Shown piece after piece: positions 42,802 through 52,302 of a DNA stretch of 64,000 nucleotides (positions are counted from its first letter, which is position 1; every line of letters begins with the position of its first letter). This DNA is from Shewanella gelidimarina (GTDB lineage: Bacteria > Pseudomonadota > Gammaproteobacteria > Enterobacterales > Shewanellaceae). The stretch covers positions 186,001 through 250,000 of the forward strand of contig NZ_JAKIKW010000003.1 in assembly GCF_023283945.1 (NCBI RefSeq). The letters are read 5' to 3'. The translations under genes were made by a program, and so were the position numbers. The notes below the pieces were generated by a model. The model was not told the DNA's origin and ran no database searches. It saw nothing but the letters and a program-made list of their open reading frames with translations.

Positions 42802-44148
42802 TTACAATGTTAATAGTGGAAAGGTTAATTGTGCGCTGCAGCCTGTTGGTTGCATATTGGATAGGTTGAACTGCCAGTGGTAGCGTTGACACAGACTATC
42901 GACAATCAACAAGCCAAGTCCGTGACCATGTTCATTGTCTTGCTCTGATTCGGTAAGCCCGCGACCTTTGTCGGTGATGACTATCTCATGACGATTGATT
43001 GATATGGTGATCTCTCCAGAGTTACTTGCATTAATGGCATTGCTGATGACATTAGTCAGTAACATACGCAGTACTGCGGGGGCCGGTTTTATGACTGGAG
43101 CTTGCTCAAAGTTAATGCTGATATTAATACTCTTACTATTAGCCAGCCCTTGTAGCGGTTGAATTATTTGTTGCACTTCGTCTAAAGATAGAGATCTTGG
43201 CGGATTGCTTCCGGTTGCTCTTTCTTGTTTAACTAAATTGAGTAGGGCATCAATAGTGTGCTGCATATCAAGGGCTGCGCGTTGGATACGGCCTCGTTGA
43301 CGTGCTTGAAACTCGAGTGCGTTGTTTTGCTCTTGCAGTTTTGCAGCGCCGCTGATCACGGTCAATGGCGTTCTCAGTTCATGGCTGGCATAACGAGCAA
43401 AGGCTTGCTCCTGTTTCATCATCATCTCATTTTGTTGTCGATAATGGTTCAGGCTATCGGCAAGCTCACGAAATTCAGCCGCCGATTGGTCTGAAACACT
43501 AAAGGTTTTGTTGGACTCTGTTGATTTTAATTGTCGACTTAACTGCTCTACGGGCTCAACTAGGCGGCGACTCAGCTTATGGATAGCAAAACCAAATAAG
43601 CCAAAGAGTACGCCGATAAAACAAAGCACAAACAGATTAATCGCGGTCCATTCAGTGTCACTCAATTCAACATTTTCGGTTGGCATAATTAGAAATAATG
43701 ACTTCAGTTGGCCATCGAGTAAAAATTCTCCTCTATACAGAAAAATCTCCTCTCGGCTATTTGCTCCCTCTGCGCTTAAAGGCGACAACGCGACTAACTC
43801 ATGCAAAAAGCCAACCTGATTATCGTTATAGACCTCACCATTAAATCCGATAGGAAAATCGCCTAACTCACCATATTTCTCTGGAATTAATTCTAGAGAG
43901 TAAAAAGCTTGCACGTGCATACCGATATCTAAGGGTTGTTTAGCCCCTTGTTGAAATAGGCTAATGGCGTAGGGGGCACTTGTTTCAAGCTCGTGTTGAT
44001 TAACTTCATCTTCAATCCATTGCATCAGTCCAAGCATTGACAGGTAAATCGTCAGACCGATCATTATTGCGATAGCACTGAAATACCACATCAACTTATG
44101 CGGTAGGCTTGAGGCTGAAGAGACCTTGTTAAGCAGCTTGTTTAGCAA
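42802..44148 (-). CDS. Sensor histidine kinase
   Basis: A 448-residue membrane kinase. Two membrane segments (about 20-42 and 170-195) enclose a periplasmic sensor region of about 125 residues. HAMP-like sequence precedes the H-box YASHELRTPLTVISG (phosphorylated His near residue 257). The ATPase part has N-box LLTNVISNAINAS, G1 DKGRG and G2 GHGLGLLIVDSL. It autophosphorylates and passes phosphate to the adjacent OmpR-type regulator, whose gene overlaps its start by seven bases. The signal is unknown; the divergent glycosylation operon suggests envelope stress or polymyxin-like conditions. Confidence 0.93.
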   Translation of the reverse strand: MLNKLLNKVSSASSLPHKLMWYFSAIAIMIGLTIYLSMLGLMQWIEDEVNQHELETSAPYAISLFQQGAKQPLDIGMHVQAFYSLELIPEKYGELGDFPIGFNGEVYNDNQVGFLHELVALSPLSAEGANSREEIFLYRGEFLLDGQLKSLFLIMPTENVELSDTEWTAINLFVLCFIGVLFGLFGFAIHKLSRRLVEPVEQLSRQLKSTESNKTFSVSDQSAAEFRELADSLNHYRQQNEMMMKQEQAFARYASHELRTPLTVISGAAKLQEQNNALEFQARQRGRIQRAALDMQHTIDALLNLVKQERATGSNPPRSLSLDEVQQIIQPLQGLANSKSINISINFEQAPVIKPAPAVLRMLLTNVISNAINASNSGEITISINRHEIVITDKGRGLTESEQDNEHGHGLGLLIVDSLCQRYHWQFNLSNMQPTGCSAQLTFPLLTL

Positions 44149-44831
44149 AGTTCCTCTCCGAGCTGCAGTCTAAAGCCTATTTTTGGCACTGTGGCTAGCA
44201 TGGGCTGTTTAAAAGGTTTGTCGAGCTGATTACGCAGTTGGTACATATGGCTGCGTAAAATATCATTGCTGGGTGGCGATTGTCCCCAGATCTCTTCAAT
44301 TATGATCTCTCGCTTAACCACATTTGGCGCATGTTTCATCAGCAGTAACAATATTTGATAGGTGGTAGGTGTGAGTGCTAACTGCATCTGTTGACGGTAA
44401 GCTTGGTGCTTGGCAATATTAAGTTCGACATCGCCGAATCTGAGACTGCCTTGTGCTACTTGGCCACGGTGACGTTTTATCAGTGCTTTGACACGGGCAT
44501 CTACCACATCGAGATCGAAAGGTTTACCAAGATAGTCATCGGCACCACAGTCAAAACCACTCAGTAGATCCGCTTTGTTATCCAGTGCCGTTAACATCAG
44601 AATTGGGGTCGTACAACCAAGCGAACGCAATGCTTTACATAGGCTTAGGCCATCGAGTTTGGGCAGCATTAAATCTAATAAGATGGCATCAAAGTCAAAT
44701 GCTTGTGCGAGTGACAAGCCTAGCTCGCCATTATCTGCGAAATCAAGTTCAGCGCCTTGAGCCTCAAAGTAGTCTCCAAGAATACCGGCTACATCTATGT
44801 TGTCTTCAATAATGAGTAGTTTTAGTGTCAT
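44142..44831 (-). CDS. OmpR-family response regulator
   Basis: A 229-residue regulator. The receiver domain has the acidic pair in LLIIEDN, the phosphorylated Asp 53 in LLDLMLPKLDG and the conserved Lys in GADDYLGKPFD. The C-terminal winged helix (about 130-225) has VVKREIIIEEIW and LRSHMYQLRNQLDKP. MTLKLLIIED is the natural start, 12 codons inside the longer frame. It overlaps the kinase gene and diverges from the GtrB-type gene across about 130 bases, so it probably regulates that operon. Confidence 0.93.
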   Translation of the reverse strand: MTLKLLIIEDNIDVAGILGDYFEAQGAELDFADNGELGLSLAQAFDFDAILLDLMLPKLDGLSLCKALRSLGCTTPILMLTALDNKADLLSGFDCGADDYLGKPFDLDVVDARVKALIKRHRGQVAQGSLRFGDVELNIAKHQAYRQQMQLALTPTTYQILLLLMKHAPNVVKREIIIEEIWGQSPPSNDILRSHMYQLRNQLDKPFKQPMLATVPKIGFRLQLGEELC

Positions 44832-44960
44832 CGTTAAGCGATTAATGAGTCTGGTAGTTGTACCCACTTTAGCACTATTTTTGTCGAAAAAATGTCAATG
44901 ACATTTTCTTCACTTTAATACAGGCATGCTACTGCAAAAATAAATCGACTAGGATTTTTC

Positions 44961-46013
44961 ATGCCATATTCTCATGCGGAAAAAAGTGCTCCCAATGCTG
45001 AAATATGTTTGTCAGTTATTGTGCCGCTGTTTAATGAATCACAAATGATAGCACCATTAATTTCACGGCTAACAGCGGTATTATCTGAGCTGGATGAAAG
45101 CTCTGAAATTGTGTTTGTGGATGATGGCAGCAGTGATGATTCCTGGCAGCAGGTCAGTCAATTACCTTTGGCAAATAATGAGTATCAATGCATTAAATTA
45201 AGCCGTAATTTTGGTAAAGAGGCTGCAATGTCGGCGGGTATTGAGCATGCGAGAGGGCTCGCGGTTATTATGCTAGATGCCGACTTACAAGATCCTCCAG
45301 AGCAAATACCGCTCATGCTAGCCCAGTGGCGTGCAGGATACGAAATCGTCAATATGAAACGACGAAAGCGGCTAGGTGAAACCTGGTTTAAGCGTTTTTC
45401 TGCAGCTTGCTTTTATCGATTGATGAATTGGCTTTCTGATTCCCCCGTGCCTGAGAATGTGGGTGATTTTCGTTTAATGAGCCGTCAGGTTATCGACAGT
45501 ATTAAAGCATTACCTGAGCGTAATCGATTTATGAAAGGCCTATTTAGCTGGCCTGGATTTTCGCAAAAAACTTTGGAGTTTGATCGCGACCCCCGCTTTG
45601 TGGGTGAAACAAAATGGAATTACAGCAAGCTATTTGGCTTAGCAATGGATGGCATCACCTCTTTCAGTTTTAAACCGCTGCGTATTGCTACCTGGTGTGG
45701 CGTGTTTACGGCTTTTAGTGCCTTTGCTTATGGTGGTTGGGTGGTCACTAAAACGCTTGTATATGGTGACACGGTTGCCGGTTACCCCTCAATGATGGTG
45801 GTGCAACTTGGCTTGGCGGGGATTCAGCTCTTGGCGCTAGGGTTAATTGGCGAGTACCTAGGACGAGTCTTTGTGGAAGTTAAGCAACGACCACTTTATT
45901 TCATCGAAGAGGTCGCTTATCGCCAATCTATTTCACAGATAAAACCACGCCATCAACCCGTCGCTAGCGACGTTCCAGCTCATAGTAATATCAGCTATTT
46001 GGAGGCCAATTGA
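44961..46013 (+). CDS. GtrB-like polyprenyl-phosphate glycosyltransferase
   Basis: A 350-residue family 2 glycosyltransferase. It has SVIVPLFNES at the start of the GT-A domain, VFVDDGSSDDS, LSRNFGKEAAMSAGIEHA and the metal-binding MLDADLQDPP; two membrane segments lie at about 235-260 and 270-295. GtrB/ArnC-type enzymes load a sugar onto undecaprenyl phosphate at the cytoplasmic face. An ArnT-like transferase and a GtrA-like flippase follow, completing a lipid-linked sugar pathway. Its stop shares bases with the ATG of the next gene (TGATG). Confidence 0.92.
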   Translation: MPYSHAEKSAPNAEICLSVIVPLFNESQMIAPLISRLTAVLSELDESSEIVFVDDGSSDDSWQQVSQLPLANNEYQCIKLSRNFGKEAAMSAGIEHARGLAVIMLDADLQDPPEQIPLMLAQWRAGYEIVNMKRRKRLGETWFKRFSAACFYRLMNWLSDSPVPENVGDFRLMSRQVIDSIKALPERNRFMKGLFSWPGFSQKTLEFDRDPRFVGETKWNYSKLFGLAMDGITSFSFKPLRIATWCGVFTAFSAFAYGGWVVTKTLVYGDTVAGYPSMMVVQLGLAGIQLLALGLIGEYLGRVFVEVKQRPLYFIEEVAYRQSISQIKPRHQPVASDVPAHSNISYLEAN

Positions 46014-47422
46014 TGCAAGCTTTGAGTTCTGCGCAAAAAAGCTTGGCTGTGCTGTTGCTGGTGGTATTGACTCGATTATTGCTACTGCCTTGGTATCCGT
46101 TAATGGATACCACGGAGGCTCGATATGGTGAAATGGCGCGTTTGATGGTTGAAACCGGTAATTGGATCACGCCGTTATTTGATTACGATGTGCCGTTTTG
46201 GGGAAAACCCCCACTGCATACTTGGATGAGTGCAGTGTCTATTTTGGGCTTTGGTGTCTCTGAATTTTCAGTGCGTTTTCCGCATTGGATTGCTGCCATG
46301 CTCACCTTAGGTGTGGTGGCACTTTTTGCTAAAAGGCTACGTTTACCGATAGTGCCAATACTCATTATTTTAGCCTCAACCGTGGTGTTTATTGTTAGCG
46401 CGGGTGCAGTGATGACCGACATGGCATTGACCTTAGGTTTGACGATGGCAATGGTGGGGTTTTATCTGTGTTGGCAAGGCGAAATTCGCTGGGGCTATTT
46501 GGGCTTTGTTGGTCTTGCGATTGGCTTGCTGGCGAAAGGCCCTGTTGCGTTGGTTATTTTCGGCATTGGCACTGGGTTATGGCTACTGTGGCAGTATGGA
46601 TTGATTCGACCGTGGCTCCTTTTATGGCAGCGGGTTCCCTTGATTAAAGGGGCTATATTAATGCTACTGATTGCCCTACCTTGGTATGTTATTGCCGAAA
46701 ATACTACGCCGGGTTTTTTAAGTTATTTCATCGTTGGTGAGCATTGGTCAAGGTTTGTTGATAGTGGTTGGCAGGGGGATCTGTACGGCACTGCACACGA
46801 TCAAACCCGTGGCACTATTTGGCTGTATTTTATTGTCGCGGCGTTGCCTTGGTCTTTGTTTTTACCTCAAGCGCTTTATAAAATAATGATGGCAGAGCCG
46901 AAGAAAAACGATGCAGACACAGCGTTACATGGCAATGCGTTAGCAAGTTATCTTGTTTGCTGGATGATAGCGCCTATGGTGTTATTTACCTTTGCAGGCA
47001 ACATATTACCGGCTTATGTGTTGCCTGGGATCCCTGCATTGGCGATATTGATCGCTTTTGCTTGGCGAGATACACAAGTGCCTATGTTGCATCGAATAGC
47101 ACTCCTCATTCCGGCGTTACTAATTATCGCGGTCGGGGTGATCCATTTCGACGCGGGAAAGAATAAGAGTGAGCGTTGGTTACTGCAGCAACGACAAGAG
47201 GTTCTTGCCACTTATTACTGGAATAAACAGCCTTTCTCCGCCCGTTTTTATACTGCCGGTAAAGCTGAACTCATCACCTCGTTAACCGATGTAGACTTAC
47301 GCGGTAGTCGATATTATCTGGTCGTTCAACGCGCAAAAATGGATGATGTTCGTTTTTCAAATTGCGATGAGGTTGCCAATAACAGCGATAGAGGATTATT
47401 GCTTTGTCGTCCCAGCCGATAA
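46013..47422 (+). CDS. ArnT/PMT-like membrane glycosyltransferase
   Basis: A 469-residue integral membrane protein with about twelve membrane segments. The first periplasmic loop has PLMDTTEARYGEMARLM, with the acidic Asp and Glu typical of the ArnT/PMT GT-C fold, and PPLHTW follows. It should transfer sugar from undecaprenyl phosphate to a periplasmic acceptor such as lipid A, O-antigen or a protein. GGAGG lies seven bases before the ATG. It is the middle gene of the GtrB-ArnT-GtrA operon. Confidence 0.9.
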   Translation: MQALSSAQKSLAVLLLVVLTRLLLLPWYPLMDTTEARYGEMARLMVETGNWITPLFDYDVPFWGKPPLHTWMSAVSILGFGVSEFSVRFPHWIAAMLTLGVVALFAKRLRLPIVPILIILASTVVFIVSAGAVMTDMALTLGLTMAMVGFYLCWQGEIRWGYLGFVGLAIGLLAKGPVALVIFGIGTGLWLLWQYGLIRPWLLLWQRVPLIKGAILMLLIALPWYVIAENTTPGFLSYFIVGEHWSRFVDSGWQGDLYGTAHDQTRGTIWLYFIVAALPWSLFLPQALYKIMMAEPKKNDADTALHGNALASYLVCWMIAPMVLFTFAGNILPAYVLPGIPALAILIAFAWRDTQVPMLHRIALLIPALLIIAVGVIHFDAGKNKSERWLLQQRQEVLATYYWNKQPFSARFYTAGKAELITSLTDVDLRGSRYYLVVQRAKMDDVRFSNCDEVANNSDRGLLLCRPSR

Positions 47423-47844
47423 GTTTACTGAGTCAGTACTGGCGTAAGTACCAACAAGAAGGGCGCTTCTTGTTGGTCGGTGCTAGCGTATTTGTTGCTG
47501 ATGCAGTGTTATTTTACCTGCTATTTGAAACGTTTGGTTTACCCCTGATATGGGCGAGAGTAGGGGCATTTTCTGTCGCGGTAGTGTTGTCGTGGTTTGC
47601 GAACCGCTGTTGGACTTTTAGTGATAGGCAGCAAGAGACTAAAAGTCGGCAGTTAATGATGTCGCTGTTGGTGTCGAGTATGGCGGCGGTTGCTAATCTG
47701 TCTGCTTTTTATTTGATATCACTGTGGCTTGGTCAATCGCTGTTAGATGCCGCATTCGCCTTTAGTGTGGGGGTATTAACAGGTTTAGTACTCAATTGGT
47801 TTGGTGCCAACTTTTGGACTTTTAGAGCGCTGGAGATTGATTAA
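47404..47844 (+). CDS. GtrA family membrane protein (probable flippase)
   Basis: A 146-residue protein with four membrane segments. EGRFLLVGASVFVADAVLFYLLFE, SWFANRCWTF and LVLNWFGANFWTF are GtrA hallmarks. GtrA is believed to flip undecaprenyl-phosphate-sugar across the inner membrane. The frame overlaps the ArnT-like gene by 19 bases and starts with TTG after GAGG, which implies translational coupling and modest expression. Confidence 0.88.
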   Translation: MSSQPISLLSQYWRKYQQEGRFLLVGASVFVADAVLFYLLFETFGLPLIWARVGAFSVAVVLSWFANRCWTFSDRQQETKSRQLMMSLLVSSMAAVANLSAFYLISLWLGQSLLDAAFAFSVGVLTGLVLNWFGANFWTFRALEID

Positions 47845-47958
47845 TCCCGTATAAAGAGGGTGATATGTTACAAACTGTTAAATTCGCTTTTACTCTTAGC
47901 GTAAAACCGCTAGCTTGAATCATTGTACTTTTGTGATGGCTAATGGAGTAAATCAAAC

Positions 47959-49482
47959 ATGGAATCGGTTTTAAAAGGCTTGGGTATTGGATTAGTGGTA
48001 TTAGGGGGCATTGTTGCTCAGCCCGCTGAAGCCAAATCAACGTCTAAATTGACGCTGACGGAAACGACGTTGAATGCGCCTTTTAATTTGACGCACCCTA
48101 TCGTGTCGGCCGATCTATTACCGGCAGACGGTAAAGAGTTAGTCGCCTTTGGGGTTGATGATTTAAGCCAGCGCTGGATGGCGGTTTATGCGTTAGAAAA
48201 CAATAAGTATGAACTTGCGATTAAATTGGAGTTGCCTCAAGCCTTCCACTCATTCGATATTACTGAATATCAAGCGGGTAAACGCCAACAATTGTACTTT
48301 CTATCCCAAGAAAAACTCCATGTTTTCCAGCCTCAAAAAGACAGCGGGACTGCCGAGTTAATCGCGTTAGCCGATATCCATTCTTTGTCCTTTAAATCTC
48401 GCCCGGATTATTTAAGTCGAGGCGAATTTATTGCAGATTTAAATGGCGATAAACAGGATGATATTTTGATCCATGACTTTAATCAGGTACATCTATTTAT
48501 TGCTGATAACGGTGAGTTTAAACAGCAGGTGTTGCCGATTAAACCACAGTCTAGATTGTTTGAAGATGGCGCAACGTATACCCAGTCGAAGCTCTATAGT
48601 AGCGATATCAACCTTGATGGTTTAGTCGACATTGTCAAAATTGGCGAAGGAGAGTTAGAGCTTTATCGACAAACAAAGGACAAGATGTTTCACCCCATTG
48701 CTGAATTTGTGTCAGTGCGCCAACCTATAAGTGGTATTGACTGGTGGAACAAACGTGATGCCTATGGCGAGCAGCTCGACCAAAGTGAGTTGGTGTATCG
48801 CAAAGTGGAAGAGCTTATGGACATCAACAACGACGGCATTACCGATCTCGTGGTGCGCTATACCAAAAGCTCAGGTGTATTCGATAGGGAGAACGACTAC
48901 GAGGTCTATCTTGGTGAAAACCAAAAGGGCAAGTTGGTGTTCCCAAAGTTGGCGAGCAGCGTTGTTAAAGCGGATGGGACATTAACGGGGCTACAGTTCA
49001 TTGACATTGATAGTGACGATAAAGTCGAAGTGATGGTGGCTGGGTTCGATATCGGGGTGTCACAGATTATCGGTGCATTGCTTTCTGGCAGTATCGATCA
49101 AGATGTTCACCTGTTTAAAATGGATGAACAAGGACGTTTCGCTGAAGAGTCAAATGTCAGTAAAGAGGTTGAACTCAACTTTAGTTTAAGCTCAGGCCAA
49201 AGTGGCAGTCCAGTGGTAAAGTTGGCTGATCTTAATGGCGATGGTTTGAAAGATTTAATGCTATCTGATGACGAAGACACGTTAAGGATCTATTTTGGTC
49301 AAGCGGGTGCACGCTTATTTAGTCGTGATGCAGAAAAGCACGATTTAAAGTTGCCTATTGATGGCGGAATGCTGCAAAGCGATGACTTAAATGGTGATGG
49401 TAAAGAGGACATCTTAATTAAATATGGTAAGCAAGATGATAAAGCATTAGCCAACCAATTTAGAGTGTTCTTCGCCAGCTAA
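47959..49482 (+). CDS. Exported FG-GAP/VCBS repeat protein
   Basis: A 507-residue secreted protein. A signal peptide (GLGIGLVVLGGIVAQPAEA, cleavage after AEA near residue 25) precedes repeats with calcium-binding Asp-rich loops: DLNGDKQDD, DINLDGLVD, DINNDGITD, DIDSDDKVE, DLNGDGLKD and DLNGDGKED. Such loops form FG-GAP beta-propeller blades that bind calcium and other macromolecules. No enzymatic motif is seen. It lies 114 bases after the glycosylation operon on the same strand and might be a target or partner of it. Confidence 0.85.
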   Translation: MESVLKGLGIGLVVLGGIVAQPAEAKSTSKLTLTETTLNAPFNLTHPIVSADLLPADGKELVAFGVDDLSQRWMAVYALENNKYELAIKLELPQAFHSFDITEYQAGKRQQLYFLSQEKLHVFQPQKDSGTAELIALADIHSLSFKSRPDYLSRGEFIADLNGDKQDDILIHDFNQVHLFIADNGEFKQQVLPIKPQSRLFEDGATYTQSKLYSSDINLDGLVDIVKIGEGELELYRQTKDKMFHPIAEFVSVRQPISGIDWWNKRDAYGEQLDQSELVYRKVEELMDINNDGITDLVVRYTKSSGVFDRENDYEVYLGENQKGKLVFPKLASSVVKADGTLTGLQFIDIDSDDKVEVMVAGFDIGVSQIIGALLSGSIDQDVHLFKMDEQGRFAEESNVSKEVELNFSLSSGQSGSPVVKLADLNGDGLKDLMLSDDEDTLRIYFGQAGARLFSRDAEKHDLKLPIDGGMLQSDDLNGDGKEDILIKYGKQDDKALANQFRVFFAS

Positions 49483-49493
49483 ATCATTCTTTG

Positions 49494-49518
49494 AAGAGGC
49501 AGTGAATAGCTGCCTCTT
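49494..49518 (+). terminator. Hairpin after the FG-GAP gene
   Basis: AAGAGGCAG (49494-49502) pairs perfectly with CTGCCTCTT (49510-49518), 12 bases after the stop. The following T stretch is broken (GTTACCC), so termination may be partial. Confidence 0.6.
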
Positions 49519-49700
49519 GTTACCCTCTGTTAACACCTCATCTCTACTTAAAAGTGATTTATTGTTCAATCTATACAAGTAACAACCCTAATTTACAAAG
49601 CTATTCAAAGCCTTTCCTTACATTGCACTTATTGACAGTTCTTGACGTGAATCCTTGGTCATAGGTAGTGAGTTTGTCATTAATTAGTTAAGGAAAATAA

Positions 49701-51065
49701 ATGAATTTCACACCTCGGGGTATAACTTGTCTCTTTTTTGCATTGGCGACAGCGGTCGGTTGCAGCTCAGATGATGAGAGTGATTCAAGCAACGAAGCTT
49801 ATGTGCAGTATTACAACGCGTCGCCCAATAGCACGGCAACAGCCCTTGTTTTAGATGGCTATCAATATACCGCGGTGAACTACGCGGATGCGCAGCCGCG
49901 TTATGTTTACAGCACTGGGAGTTCGGAGATGGAAGTGATTGGTACTGATGAGCTGGGCGAGGAGTTATCGCTTTACACATCGACGCTTTCACTTTCCAAT
50001 AACGATGACCACTTCTTTGTTTTGCTCGGCGACTATGCTTCGACTGAGTTACTCGATATTCAATACGATCGCAGCGAGATGGATGAATTAAATCTTGATG
50101 AAAGTGACGATTACAGCAAGATGCAAATATTGGTTACGCATGCCGCAATCGATGAGCCGACTTATGATGTTTACTTTGGTATCGATGGAGAGGATTTTAG
50201 TGCTGCAACCATGCTCGATTCACTTAGTTATAAAGGGTATTCAGCTGAGTTGATGTACGACACGGGCGAATATGTGCTTTATCTGGCTCAGGCCGGAGAA
50301 AGCACGCCAATCTACACGACAGCGACACTGGATTTGAGCGCTAATACGGTTTACAAATTTGTTATTCGTAATAGTTTTGGCCCCGGCACACCTAAGCTCA
50401 CCATTGATGCTGTTGATTCGACCGGAACTCCAACTCAATATGCCAATATCGATGCCAACGCCGAGTATCGTATTTTTAACGCTTTAAACAGTGTCGATAA
50501 TATTGATATCACGCTGGCAAGTAACCTAGAGACTCAATATCTTTATGATCTAGCCAAACATGGTTTAAGCGACTTTAAGACAATAGGGTATAACGACTAC
50601 GGCGTTACGATTACCAGTAAAGATCCTAGTGAGGTATTAGCCAATAATTTGTTGGTGACTTTTAATCAGGATGAAAGCAAGTCGATACTGGTTTACCAAG
50701 ATGCGCTAGGAGGGACCAAAGGGATGACGTTGACTCATGATCATCGTCCTCGTGCTTTTACTCATCAAATTGACTTAGCTAACCTCGTTTTTGATTATGA
50801 AGCACTGACCATTTACTTTGTTAAATCAACCGAAACTATTGAATCTGCGGAGTATAAAATCACTGGTTTCGAATTCACTGAGTTGGAGTCTATTAGCATC
50901 CCATCTGGAGAGTACGAGATTAATGTGGTCTTTGAAGATGAAAACGACACACTCACTCTATTGTATCAATCTGCGCCATTGGTTTTTGATAATGCAGGTA
51001 ACTACACCATGGTGTTGAATAAAGATGACTCACAACCCTTGGGTTATCGACTGACTCGGTTTTAA
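49701..51065 (+). CDS. DUF4397-type lipoprotein
   Basis: A 454-residue lipoprotein. The signal ends in a lipobox (ALATAVGC, Cys 21) followed by SSDDESDSS, an acidic linker. The body contains two DUF4397-like beta modules: AYVQYYNASPNSTATALVLDG near the start and EYRIFNALNSVDNIDITLAS near the middle. Members of this domain family are surface or periplasmic proteins of unknown function. +2 Ser suggests the outer membrane by the usual rule. Monocistronic. Confidence 0.82.
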   Translation: MNFTPRGITCLFFALATAVGCSSDDESDSSNEAYVQYYNASPNSTATALVLDGYQYTAVNYADAQPRYVYSTGSSEMEVIGTDELGEELSLYTSTLSLSNNDDHFFVLLGDYASTELLDIQYDRSEMDELNLDESDDYSKMQILVTHAAIDEPTYDVYFGIDGEDFSAATMLDSLSYKGYSAELMYDTGEYVLYLAQAGESTPIYTTATLDLSANTVYKFVIRNSFGPGTPKLTIDAVDSTGTPTQYANIDANAEYRIFNALNSVDNIDITLASNLETQYLYDLAKHGLSDFKTIGYNDYGVTITSKDPSEVLANNLLVTFNQDESKSILVYQDALGGTKGMTLTHDHRPRAFTHQIDLANLVFDYEALTIYFVKSTETIESAEYKITGFEFTELESISIPSGEYEINVVFEDENDTLTLLYQSAPLVFDNAGNYTMVLNKDDSQPLGYRLTRF

Positions 51066-51115
51066 TTGAGTTAAGGCATAAACAGGCGGCGGTTTATTGC
51101 GCGGCCTGGTATGTT

Positions 51116-51313
51116 TTACATTACTGTTTCTCTAGGCTTTTGAAGGGCGTCGATGTCGACGCCCTTGATGACTTTTTGCTCTAATGTGTGTTGCTGAGCA
51201 ACATAAGTCGGCTGGGGGACAATGTAGGGCAAAATTGCGTAACCAGCTGAGGTATTCGCGGGTTTTATGGCGTATCGGCTGTATGATTTTAGTGCGCTTA
51301 GTTCAGCGGCCAT
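51116..51313 (-). CDS. Possible 65-residue hypothetical protein containing a perfect palindrome
   Basis: A minus-strand frame starting MAAELSALKSYSRYAIKP and ending QKPRETVM. Composition is protein-like but no good ribosome binding site precedes the ATG. A perfect inverted repeat (AAGGGCGTCGA 51143-51153, TCGACGCCCTT 51156-51166) lies near its 3' end, inside the codons for KGVDIDAL. Either the frame is real and the palindrome incidental, or the region is a terminator and the frame spurious. Confidence 0.35.
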   Translation of the reverse strand: MAAELSALKSYSRYAIKPANTSAGYAILPYIVPQPTYVAQQHTLEQKVIKGVDIDALQKPRETVM

Positions 51314-51404
51314 TGTCTATTCGTTCGCTGCTTATATAATGTTAACAAAATAACTCGATATGTTGTCGTCTTCACTTGGGTGAAGACAGTTAGGAGTAAT
51401 GTTT

Positions 51405-52073
51405 ATGAATGTTAAGCACGGCGGAATTATCGCAAGCTGTCTGGTTGCAGCAGTGTTCGTTTCAGGTTGTCAGACAACCAATCCATACAGTAATGAATCC
51501 CAAAATGGTAAAGCGACTAATGGTGCCTTAATTGGTGCTCTGGCGGGGGCGGTCATTGGAGTCGCTTCTTCAAGTAAGAGTGACAGAGGTAAAGGCGCTT
51601 TAATTGGCGCAGCATCAGGGGCGGCTCTTGGTGGTGGTATTGGTTATTACATGGATGTGCAGGAAGCTGAATTGCGTAAGCAGCTGCAGTCATCTGGCGT
51701 CAGTGTCACTCGAAGTGGCGATAATATTATTTTGAACATGCCTAACGATGTGACTTTTGGCGTCGATCAAACTGATCTTAGCCAACGGGCGCAGCAAGTG
51801 TTAAATAGCGTCGCTTTGGTGGCGTTAGAATATGATGAAACCAAGCTAAATGTGATGGGTCATACCGATAGTTCTGGTGCTGCATCTTATAACTTGAGAC
51901 TGTCGCAAGTCAGAGCGAGTGAAGTCGCTAGTTATTTGATGAGCCGTCAGGTTCCATCAGCAAGAGTGGTGTCTCATGGCGTTGGGGAAGAAAGACCAGT
52001 AGCAGGCAATGAGTCTAAAGCGGGCAGGGCGGACAATCGCAGAGTAGAGATAGTGCTTAGCCCACTAAGCTAA
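51405..52073 (+). CDS. OmpA-family lipoprotein with glycine-zipper (YiaD-like)
   Basis: A 222-residue outer-membrane lipoprotein. Signal and lipobox (AAVFVSGC, Cys near residue 21) precede a glycine-zipper region (LIGALAGAVIGVA, GALIGAASGAALGGGIGYY) and a C-terminal OmpA-like peptidoglycan-binding domain: VMGHTDSSGAASYNLRLSQVRA and the closing GRADNRRVEIVL with the Asp/Arg residues that bind meso-diaminopimelate. It should tether the outer membrane to peptidoglycan. The second ATG is favoured, because AGGAG is too close to the first. A strong terminator follows. Confidence 0.92.
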   Translation: MNVKHGGIIASCLVAAVFVSGCQTTNPYSNESQNGKATNGALIGALAGAVIGVASSSKSDRGKGALIGAASGAALGGGIGYYMDVQEAELRKQLQSSGVSVTRSGDNIILNMPNDVTFGVDQTDLSQRAQQVLNSVALVALEYDETKLNVMGHTDSSGAASYNLRLSQVRASEVASYLMSRQVPSARVVSHGVGEERPVAGNESKAGRADNRRVEIVLSPLS

Positions 52074-52092
52074 ATAGTGTATTTATTCAGAT

Positions 52093-52119
52093 AAAAAGCC
52101 ACCGATTCGGTGGCTTTTT
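52093..52119 (+). terminator. Strong rho-independent terminator
   Basis: AAAAAGCCACCG (52093-52104) and CGGTGGCTTTTT (52108-52119) form a perfect 12-bp stem with a 3-base loop and T run, just after the OmpA-family gene. Confidence 0.93.
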
Positions 52120-52302
52120 GCTATTCATTCATTGAGACTTTTTGTCTGGCGACGTTAATTTTTGAGTGATCCATTTCAACAGTTTTAAAGCCCCTTTTGC
52201 TAATGGAGCCTTGACTGTTGTTTTTTATGAGCAAATGCTTTTTGATTGGCTAAATCGTTATATAAACCGATTGTACCTTCAGTGCTTACTATGGAAATTA
52301 TC

